Source of the DNA: Bugula neritina
Lineage: Eukaryota; Bryozoa; Gymnolaemata; Cheilostomatida; Bugulidae
Assembly: GCA_964035545.1 (NCBI GenBank)
Contig: OZ037765.1
Location: forward strand, 7,576,698-7,640,697
Reading direction: 5' to 3'
DNA: 64,000 nucleotides
In this document: piece by piece, positions 49,167-61,100 of the stretch
Position numbering within the stretch: the stretch's first letter is position 1
Layout of the letters: the number at the start of each line of letters is the position of its first letter
Notes under the pieces: generated by a model
The model's database searches: none
What the model was told of the DNA's origin: nothing
Seen by the model: the letters and a program-made list of their open reading frames with translations, nothing else
Program-made: the position numbers and the translations under genes

Positions 49167-52100
49167 CTAGAAACATAAAAACACTAAACAAAACCATACA
49201 CACACAACCCATGAAATCTCCAGATTAAAGTACAAAAAGTAGACATTATAATATTAGTATTTAACTTCCTTCTACTTGTTTTCTGGGGCTTGTGACCTCA
49301 AAGCTTAGTATGAAATAACCCTAGTGGTGGCATCAAGAGTTCAAACGTAACAAAAATATAGTTTACTGGTCAACACTGCCCAGTAAAAAAGCCTGCATTT
49401 CTAAGAACAATGCAATATTGACCATAGAATAAAGGGGAAAAGGGGATATTTTTCTCTCGTTTACAATTACATAAGTTATCATCTGTAAGCTTAACTTACT
49501 TCTCCTTTAATGATTTAAACAAATTAATTGACCTTAAAAAACCCTTGATGAAGCATTATATACCAACCAGCAGGGGTTAAACAGAGATAGCTTCCAAAGG
49601 AATTAATACAGATCTCAGATTCAGTACAATCATTGAATTGCACAGCACATTCGTCCATATCTACACACGAGTGACCGTCTCTAGCCAGCTCATAGCCGTC
49701 GGAACAAGCACAGTAATAGCCACCATCTAGATTATTGCACCTATCTGCACATCCTCCATTTGCTTCAGAGCATTCATCAATATCTAGAAAATATTGGAAA
49801 ATTGTCAGTAATATATATGCTACTATGAAATAAACAACATTTTAACTGTCAGAGTTCAAAACTATCCTAAAATTAAATTGTCTAATTTTAGTAGAAATCT
49901 GTAAAAATCAAAGAACTTGAATTCACTTTAAAATATTTACATTGAACAAATTTTAAACATGAGATGCACATGAAAATAAAATGTAGTTTGTCACTACTAC
50001 TTTTAGTTTAAAAAGATAACAAAGTTTGAACAATGGCATTCAAAGTTACACAATGTGGTGCACGTCACAATGAACTTGGTGAAAAACACAAAATCATACT
50101 TAGCAACCTAATGATTCTTCTGTGAGTGAGCAGTAATAAAGTGACTAACAAGAAAAATAAAAGATGAATAAGCTTCTTGTATTTCAATTCCAGGTTCTTC
50201 ATTCTCTCAAACAAAAGATTGTGAATGTATATCTACTATTTATCTTGACTCACTGAGAATATACATCATGTAAGCTAAGACAAACAGCATGACAGCAGCC
50301 AATATATAAATACAAAAAGATTTATATATAATTTTCTAATAAATGACTATTACTAGTTGATACTAGGTACATCTACCCGCTTTATCTTCCCTCTAGTACA
50401 GGTGTATGTATTCATAAACCCTCTTCAAGTGTGGCTTGTTGCTACTACTGAAATATTTTCGTCTAGATAGTTTAATCATAACTCTTGAAGCTAGTCAACC
50501 ATGTTTTATCAAATAAATTATTAGGCCTGAAATGATTATTAAAACTTTCCAATGATGTAGCATTTGCAACCAAACACTATAGTATCTCCAGAAACTTATC
50601 CAGTGATTTAGTCAGTCTGTCAACACATGGGAGCATCAGTAGGGCTGAGAGAGAGGAGAGTTGGTAGAGAAATGTTTTGCAGAGACAATTTACCAATGAT
50701 TCTTAAAATATATTGCTGATAACTAAAATCAAATCCAGCTGCTCTGCATTTTATTTCAAATGTATCAAACTTTAAAACCTGTGAAGATATAGGTATGAGT
50801 TGAATGAGAGAACTCTACTCAGAGAAACAAAAATAGCCTGAAATGCACTATTGCTTAGTAACTAGTCAGTACTAGTACTAGATGACAGGGTGTTCAGCTG
50901 ATTGTAAAACTCTCATTATCAATGAATAATACTGCAATAAAGTACTTCTTGACATATCTAGCAAGGGAAATTGATAAATGATTGGAGAAAAACAGAAGGT
51001 AAAGGTATGGTAGAGTAAGGGTGTCAAGAGAGCGTGTGGAAACAGGCTGTGACAGTTATGGCTATCGTAAACTGGTGATTCACAATAGCTCAAAAACATT
51101 GAGCTTCAACACTTTATGCCTGGTTCCAAGAAGTTGCATAAGTTACTGCAGTTGTGAAAAGCCGATCAGCTGTGAGGAGTGCAACTTTCTATAAAGCAGA
51201 AGGAGGAAGTAATCTTACAATATAATCGTGCCTCCGATAAATATATTGGCAAGTTATTGGTTATATGCAAGTAGTGAGTTGAAAAAATGTCCACAATTGG
51301 AATATTTCATAGTCATACTTCAATAGTCACATTTTGGAGAAATTGGGCAGATTAGCTATACAGTTTACAACAGCAAACAGTGATATACAACTCCAAATTT
51401 CACCTGCAACAATCACTCGGAACCAGGCAGAGCACAACGCTCTATGTCACTGAGATTTCGTGAATGACGACCAAAGAATGACCAATTATTAAAATAGTTT
51501 TCCTTGAAATCTAGCACTTGGACAAATGATGCATGATTGGGCAACAGCTGTTACAGTACAGTATTAGCCAATATTGCATTTTGATTGATTTGTTTTGGAG
51601 AAGTTGCCAAAACAAGGTTTTACTATAAACTACAATATTCAGATATTGTTGCAGCTGATGATTAGTAAGAGGCAGTTGAAGATGGAGACTTATAAGTACA
51701 AACTGCAGCTGTACAAGTACTAACTTGCAGAGTCAACACCAGCTGGTGATATCGTTTCTAATCATCCAAGATATAGTATGGTTTAACTTCCACCAAACTC
51801 CTTGCAAAATGATTATAGGGCAGATGCTTGGTGCTATATTGGTAGGCCTGCATCATTAAACTAACTTGAATGATTTATTTTTCCAACAACTAAAAGTCAA
51901 TTCTGCACAAACACAATGCTGACAGCCCTTTGAACAGCTGCTGAATAGAGTCTAGAATGAGAGATGAAAAGCTAGAAATAGATATTGTAAATGCTTTTTA
52001 TCTGTTATACACTTAGGCATGCAGTTAAAATCAACTTCTTACCTCTAGCTTCAAAAGAGACAAATTCAGATACAAAATAAAGTAAAAACTAAAATAGATA

Positions 52101-55100
52101 TATTTTTAAAGCTATAAATATAAATTTTTATATCAAATTAGAAAGATGAGGAAAACATTTGGTCTCATGGCAAAATAATAATGAATGATGTCAACCATTG
52201 ATTAAACAGGCGTTTTATAAACTAAATAGAGTGCCAAGAAACATGGTGTTATTTATAATACAATGTAGATGACTGTAGAGATAGCAATTAGTCAATTTAC
52301 ATTACAACACCAAAACAAATTATTTATATATGTATAATATGAAAACAATTGCATTGAAATAAGCTTTTAAAGATTATTGGCAACTGGTTGAAGTTACAAG
52401 CCACGCCTACAAAATATTATCTATAAGCATATTGCAGATTTCTAGTTACGTGTATATAAATAATATTAAATATTAGAAAGATGACTAAGCTAATGACATT
52501 TTGCTACCAAAATTGCATTTCCAAATGCCACATCAGTTAAACAAACATTATTTTTAACAATTTTCACGTTCAGCTTCATGTTTGATATCTTCCCAGCAAT
52601 ATCCTTTCTGCTAAATGACTGAAAAGTATATTTCATACCCTGGTAGGTTATAAATAGATTCAACTTTTCGATGTCAACTTTCAGCAGTTTAAAACTTGGC
52701 AAGCATAAAGGAAATGTAACTCCATCAGCTTACTACAGATGCTGTAGTTTGATAGTAATGAAAGTCTGAGACTTAATGCAAATCAGGGGTTATAAGAAGC
52801 CTCAGTTTCAAATCCATAACCTACCTATACATTGGTTGGAGACAGTGTCCACAATTTTACCCTCCGGACAACTCAATGTTTCAGCTTGAATTGCAGTCGC
52901 TGTAGCTAAAAGTATAATATTGAAGACTTAGCATGAACACAGCAACAATTTGACAGAACCCAAATATTCCACAAATACATTGCACTGTAATCACCCTAAA
53001 TACCATCTGTTGTAAAAACTACTAAAGAAATAAAAGCATAGAATATGGTAGTTTTTGACCTATTAATACATAACCAAAATGGTAATGCACGGAATATGTT
53101 AGCTGTGTGTTATTTTTACCATGAGCACAGTACAGGTCAACATTATGTAACAACTCAGAAATACCTCACAACCCTAACTACATAACTTAAAGGGCAATAG
53201 GACTTAAGACTAGATTTCTACAACGCAATACCCTAGATATGACACTCCTCGCACCACACCTAGGCTGATGGAATAAAAACTGCGGCAATAGGAAATCAGA
53301 TGTTCATTTATAGAAGGCAGCAAAACTGAGCTTAAAAACAATGCGCATTGTGCTGTCTTCAGTTGTCAGTGCCAACATTTTAACACGTATCTCTTGTGCT
53401 GCCGTCTCCCTGCTGACAAGGGCTAGACAGCTTCCTGTCAACTAATGCCACTCAAACTTGTTTGAGATCAAAATATATGAAGTAAAATTAAAGACAGTCA
53501 GTAGCTGATCATAGTATCAGTTTGTCAATGAGTATTGGGAAGATGTTGGTATACATTGTGTTAGGAGGTGATGGAGCGGCTGTGATAAGAAGTTTTAAGA
53601 ATCTGACTAGTTGGGTTTCAAAATTTCTGCTATAATCTATAGATTTTAATTACAAAAAATTTAATATCCAGCTGTACCAGCAAACACCAGCCACTCGGCT
53701 GAGCATATATAGCCAGAACTTGTTTACGGGTATCAAGTGAGACAAAATAGCAAAACACGTAGTGTATTATTTTTAGCAATTTAGGACCTCAAATACTGAG
53801 AACTTTGAATCAAAGTTGCTAAAGCAGTATTGTAAACTGTATTTCTTTGACATAGAAGCAATATGCTTAGTAGAGCAAATATCTTTAGGTCAGCCAATGA
53901 CTTAGCAGTTAATTTTATCACTCAAAGTTCACAAGACTCTGATATGCACCCTCAGGCATATAGCATGATTACCTTTACTGGATACTAGATTCTGTAAGGG
54001 AACGCAGACATGACTACCCATACTATTCACACAGGTCTCTTGCCCAGAACATTGATGTGTGGCAGCGCGACATTCATCCTGATCGATACATGTCTTGCTG
54101 TCATTGGCTAGAGCATAACCCGGCTGTGTGCACAGGCAGTAGTAACTCCCAGCAGTGTTTATACATTCATCTATACATCCTCCATTATACACTGCACATT
54201 CGTTCAGATCTAAAAGGTCATAGTCAACATTACAGCAGAAGTAAGAGAGGCTAGTAGAAAGCCTAGTGGTAGAGTTCAGCCATTCTATCACATCAATAAT
54301 ATATGACAATTTTGTTACTAGAAAAATGTTTGGTGGAAACTGATAAGTGTGTAAAATTGATTTAAAAATTGGCAGTTGATGCAGTATTATTTATAAACAC
54401 AGCTCTGCTTCCACAGTTGAGAATTTATACTTTAAATTCAGTAGCATTTGTACAGCAGAACCAATGAAGAGAATCTTTCAGTTTGAAATATCCCTGGTAA
54501 TGACCTTAGCAACGAAAGTTGCAACCTTAACCAACCTTCCCTCTCTCCCTTAACTCAAAGCAAAGAAAATATTGATACAAGAACTAATTAAAAGATTTCA
54601 TACAAAGCTATATAAATCAGATCAATTATGAATAATTAAAACAGGGGAATGTATCAAGTTTTTTTCTTTTTATGGCAGATTTTGGGTTATTCCATTGTTA
54701 AATCCTGTATTGTATGTAGAATAAACATTCAGTCCTCCTGTACATATATAACTACTAGAATCAAAATCACAAGAAAGAAGTAGGTTCTAATTTATTTATT
54801 TCTGCTAAAGCAATGTGAAAATGTATGTTTCTGTGTGACAGCTATTAGGGTTACAAAACCAAAGCTGCATCCTTGTTGGACAATGTTATTCATACTATAT
54901 TATGTGTTTGTAATATGAGTAACATATATCATATTATTTATTTACTAATTAAAATTGTCAATTAGAAAACCTACACCATCCTCCACCCCCACCAACCCAC
55001 TCCATGTAAGAGTATTGGCATCAATACAAACATCAAAGTTTATTGGAGAGGATACAATAATTCACTTCAACCCTCAACACATTAGAATGCAAATGATGAA

Positions 55101-58100
55101 CTCTGGATGTTGAGATATTACAATTTTAATATGGCCGCCCAGTCAACAAGCTGCCAGATATCAAGTGATCACATGAGATGCAACGCAGAAGTACTATACT
55201 ATTGTATAGAATATCAACATGTTTTCGTTCAATCAGGAAGCATGTCTATTTTTCCAAACAGCTATCAACATTTTACAAAGTTGCTACCTTTTGAGGCACA
55301 CTGTGTAGACACTCCTGGGAATATTTAGAATAAAACTTGATTAAAATTACCACCTATGATGTATCAGAAATTCATTAACTAAAATTAATTCAGTGGTTAC
55401 AACAACTTAATACCCAAGTGTAATGAATAGTGCTATATGTGACCAAAACATAACAGGTGGAAGTTCATCAATCAATCACCACTATTGCAGATCTTATTCT
55501 ATGCTGAAACCTGTAACAAGTGTTTCCAAACCTTAATCTGTTAATTAGTTGCATTAATTTGCATTTAATAGCCTAAGCTAGATAAGATGCAGTACGGGTG
55601 TTGAGGAAAACGCCTTGTGCTGTTTGACTTTTCTTTCAAGCCCAAAGTCTTGAAAACATTTTGAACTTTTGATCAAACTCATAACTTTAATTGTTCCTGG
55701 AATTACTCATCTCTCGCTCATTTCCACATCCTTTGTATTAGTCACCATATATTCATGTTATAATATGTTAATAGTTCTCCAATAATGATGATAAATACTT
55801 CCTTACAAGCAATTCTTTTGATAAATGTAAGAATAGTTGCAAGCCTACCAATGCAATTTGTCTCAGTCTCATCAATTTTATAGCCGCCAGGGCATGTGCA
55901 GTAGAAACTTCCAATAGTGTTTATGCAAATGTCAGAGCAAGGAGCATTCCCAGCTGTACATTCATCCTCGTCTACAGAAGTGCAGTGTACAGGTAAACTA
56001 ACAACATATAACACCAGGATACTTTATAGTGTATAGTGATATAAGACATGGGCTTATGGCGAATAAATGAAAGAACATTGCATGGTAAAGTCTATCACAA
56101 TCTTACTTAATGCAAGTTTTAATATGCATATTGAATTAATATATCTTTCAATAAATCTATTGACCTTGGTATGCTGGTCCCATTTCTCCTTTTATGCCTT
56201 GGTCTCCTTTAGCACCAGGTGAGCCAAGTTGTCCAGTAGCACCTTGAATGCCAGTTGCTCCTGTAGAGCCAGTAGAACCAACAAGACCAGAGAGTCCAGT
56301 GGCACCCATGTTTCCTGGAGCACCGATTGCGCCCACATCACCTTTGATGGACACACCTGGAGCTCCTTTGGCTCCTGTAAAAGAAGAATATAGTTTACAA
56401 GCATTGCAGGAAAGAGAATGGTCACATTTCCTCAATACTACTTTGCTGTGCATCATATTTCCTTCAGTACTTCAAGTTACACGCTGATATAACTGACGCT
56501 ACTGTAATATATGATCACAAGATGTACACACAACACTGTTTTAAATAATTGGAAAATTATACAATAAATTTGAGCCAAAAATATACAAACGTCCATACAC
56601 TAAATTTCTTAGTTGCCATTGCAAAATTTCTGCTTAAAATGCAACTAAAATGAAAATGATTGTAGCTACACAGTCAATTGGCAACTACTATCTGCACACC
56701 TTTTGAAGTATTCCATTTTTTGACAGCAAAGGAAGTAACTAAAATGATAATTTACACCAAAAAATAAAACCATACTGCTTGTGAAGAATTGATGTATGCA
56801 ATAACAGGTGATCAAAGCTTCTGACATTACCTTTAGCTCCTTTTTCGCCTTCGAGTCCTGGTATTCCAGTTGATCCAGTTGCTCCAATGGAACCCATCAG
56901 TCCTGTAGATCCAGTAGCACCAGTAGAGCCGGTGACTCCTGAAGCTCCAGAAGCACCAACTTTGCCATCTAAACCATCTTTACCATCTATCCCATTAAGC
57001 CCTAAAAATGATTCACGATTCCAAACACTTGTGCATCGATATTATCTACTTATAATTGAGAAGTTAAATATCTGATGTATATTGCACTCTTACCAGGACT
57101 GCCAGGAAAACCATCGTTACCAGGAATTCCTGGTGCACCAGTATCACCTGGTGGACCAGGTTCGCCTGGAATACCTGGAGGCCCAGGTATATTACCACCT
57201 GTACTAGGGGACTCAGTGGGAGAGGTACTTTCTGAAACAGCTGTTGAAGGAAGTGTTACTGATATATATACAGCACAGTCTTCATTTACCAACCCATCCC
57301 CATCAGTATCTATAAATTGAAATGTAAATAACTTTAAACAATTTCAGATGTAAAAACAGAAACGGATAATGAAATATGCTAGATGAATGATATTTTAACA
57401 AGGAAGAAAAGAGAGGCTGTGACATTAAATTAAATTGCTTTTGTCATGGGAGGAACTTTCATCTATGTTTAATGCTTGGGTGTTGTCAGATAATACAAGC
57501 CTTGTGAGTTTGTAAGTTTATTAAATTTAGTAAATGAAGTCATACTGTCACACCACTTTATAACCAACCAACCAATAACAAAAGCCGTAGAAGGAAGATT
57601 ATTTATAACATTGGCACTATAACGTGTAGATACAGGCATATTGGTTTTTTAAAAAAGCCTAACTAAAATCTAATACAATAAAGTTTATCAGTAGATATCA
57701 CAAGCAATAAGTTGCAACAGATTGATTAGGAAAAAAAACAAACAAAAAATATTCCGCACCGGTTTCGGAGTTGTCATCTTCACATATCTCCTCATCAATT
57801 CTTCCATCACAGTCATTGTCAATTCCATCTCCTAGCTGAGTGGGGCTAACATCACAAGGCTGCGTATACCAAGAAAATTACGGTGTTATGGCAAGATTAT
57901 TATGCAAAAATCACATAAACTTGAAATCAGCTGGTGGGTTGAGGCTCACAGTTGTTAGCAAAATATTTCAAGGCGAAACAAAGTTTTTAACAGGTGCTTT
58001 AAACGAAAACTTAAAAGTGTATATAGAACACAAATGAAAGTCTTCAATCTAGTGTAATGAACGATATAATTCTATATTCTATAAAAAGCAAAAATAAAAA

Positions 58101-61100
58101 TACACATTAATATATACTAGATCAGCACAACGCATTCAAAGATAAAACTCAACTAACAAACTTATGCTGCATAGTTAGTTTTATTATCTAGATACAGAGC
58201 TCTTGTGTGTTCACAATATATTATGTTACAGCATGTTGCAATTTTTAACACATGTATCTCCGATCACAAGTTAATGAAATTCTCAACTCCCACATATCCC
58301 ATTTCATACTCTTAGAGACTACAGAGCTAAGATAACAAATTTTGAAAATGGAACTCAATAGAAAACGATAGCATTCCAAAGGCAGTTCTTTTTGTCAGAG
58401 GTCAAGGGGGTATAACCCTCACAACTGTTTGATTGAAAAAGAATCTGAAGTCAAGCTCTCAGTTTACAAATAATGATTCCTGTAGCTCTCCATTACAGCT
58501 ACATCATTGAAGAAGAATCATCCAAATGATGTTAGAACGACCCTTGACCCCTGAGCATGAACTTGAAGAGTAAATAATGAAAAGTTTAATTGTTATGTAC
58601 ATAACCAGTGTACAATACATTGTAAGTTCATTACACTATTGTTATAAACAGGATGTGTGATGAACTTTTACGTGCCTGTGACACATGCACATAACTACTT
58701 GCATTAATTATCAACATGATTTTGATTATGTGACTAAGACAATTATTGCAACTGCCCACATCATTTCGAATTACGCAGCTTCTGTGGTCAAACACAGGGA
58801 TTCAACAATTGACCAGAATGATCAACGCGATGAGAAATATAAAACTATATATTATTTAATATAAATACATCATAACAACAAAAAATATCTAAATTAATTT
58901 GTTGGCTAACGAGAAATGCAGAAATATAGATACCAAAAGAATCATTCTTTTCGTCAAGTTGCATTGCAAAACAAAATGATGAGAAGTTCCCCATCGATAT
59001 ACCAAACTGACATGTGTTTTTATAATAATACTACAAAAAACAGCCAGTTTCATATTCTGTAGAAGGCAAGTCAACATAACACACCGCAAATCATTTACAT
59101 CATTGTGGCCTGTTTATTTTATATATACATTTATATGTCAAATGTGACTACTTTGCTATTGTGTGTATAAGTAAGTGCTTTAAAAAAGCCATAATATTTT
59201 TTCAATCCTATGTTTTTATATAGAAACTACAACTGCTGCACCTCAAACGGCCTCGTCACCAACCTGTGAAACTCTAGCACTGATATTACTGCTAACTGTG
59301 ATAATACTATCCACTTACAGCGTTTATTCTAGCAAGTCTCATGCCAGCAGCAAACCCATAGCTTTCTTTATCGGCATTCCCATACACAAGTACACTGAAG
59401 GTCACCGTGGGGTCAACATGCTGAATGGTGTGTGACCCTCGGCTGATGAGGAATGACGTACCAACATAGTCTGTGCCTGTCACGGTGTACCATGTGCTGA
59501 ACAACTCTGGTAAATACTACAGAAAGACAACGGCTGGTATTTAGTATGTACAGAGTTATTTTTTCATATAAAGCACTAACAAAAGAAAGACAACTCCAAA
59601 ATATCAAATTATTGATATATAAAAGTAATGGAAAATTTCAAGAAAACTGGGCAAATATTGAGCAAAAGCAGGTGAATAAGCTATGCAGTAAGCACAGCAA
59701 AAAAAGGAAAGAGTAATAAAAGCATTTGTTTACCCAGCAGTAATTTCTAAAAATGTATCTAAGAAAAATCTTTAGCTAGTTTTACATGCCATATTTTTAT
59801 TTCAATTTATTATAGCCACTTTGAATTTTTTAAAGCATATCTTGAATTACTTTAAAACCAAAATTCAACTCATCTAATTTTCAAAATTCTATGTCTCATG
59901 ATCAATCTCAAACAACTTTATCATACCTACACTCAATAAATAAGCACAATTCCAGATCTCATTTACAAAAAAAACCTGCAATATTTTTCTCAAACTAAAG
60001 CCTCTCAATGCAATAAAAGCTTTGCAATCCATTCTAGTAGCTAGACAAAAAATGGCGTTTAGATATGACGTTTTTGTTTTCAAAACTTACAGATATAGGT
60101 AAAAGCATTAATTAATCAGTTCCAGGAATGTTGTTTATCTAATTTAAAACATTGAAATTAATGTTTTAATTGATACTCAATTGTTTCTATGCTATACTTT
60201 TGATACATAATATTTTGCCTTTACATCAACACAATCCAATCAAAATTAAAATGATATTAGACTTTATTAGATTTTTTACTTTGACTTTGAAACAAAATCA
60301 ATTTCAATGACTAGTTGTTTTCAAACTAAGTAAAATATGAATCAACTCATAATGAACTAGCAGATTGAAAAGGGAATTGCAAATAGTGCTAGACTCATTT
60401 ATTCTCATAAACAGACCATAAATTTAGAATTGCAGAATAAAAATTCATCTAGTTATTAACTTCAGAGGTTTTTTATGTGCTAAAAATACCAATGCATGAT
60501 TCACTCTGAACAGTACTCAACAGCAATGACTATAAACATAAATAATATTGCATATTTATAACTATTGTGTTATAAATAGATTATGATAGATAGTCCTACA
60601 ATCAGCTGTAATAAAGTAGCTTGTAATTATACAGTATTGCCATGGCTTCCTGCCACATCACAATTGTCCTAAACACACCACACCTTATCTAAAGTGAGTA
60701 ACATATTGTTACTGTCAAGTAATTGCACCACCGGGGAATCAAACCTCACACTTCTAACTTAACCAAGTGACTACCCATTACACTACGGGAGAGGGGGGGG
60801 GTTGAAATTTCAACCCAACAGCTACATTGCACACACATACCCTGTTATATATAACTTATATATAACACACTTAATATAATAATAACACTGCAAATGTTGC
60901 TAGTGAGTTAGAACTCGTGCTTGTTATTATGTTGAAAACGTTAGCAAGCCGTGTTATGTTTGGTCTAAGAGAGAACCAATAGTATACTGCATATCAGAAG
61001 CGAGTAGCCAGCTAGAGTAGAGGTTATACAGCACCTGGCCATCAAAGAGAAGCCCGCTGACTTGATCAGCTGGGCACACCATCACCATGTAGTCTTCAGT

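Noticed and set aside
50460-50640. Stretch reminiscent of retrotransposon reverse-transcriptase remnants on the minus strand
   Set aside because: No conserved RT motif or sustained frame could be shown.
55107-55328. Plus-strand 73-codon frame starting ATGGCCGCC
   Set aside because: It lies in an intron of the minus-strand collagen/EGF gene, has no domain and no splice partner.
56248-57320. Plus-strand Pro-rich open frames opposite the collagen exons
   Set aside because: Antisense of Gly-X-Y codons (GGN gives Pro codons on the other strand). The minus strand has proper splice sites and domain logic.
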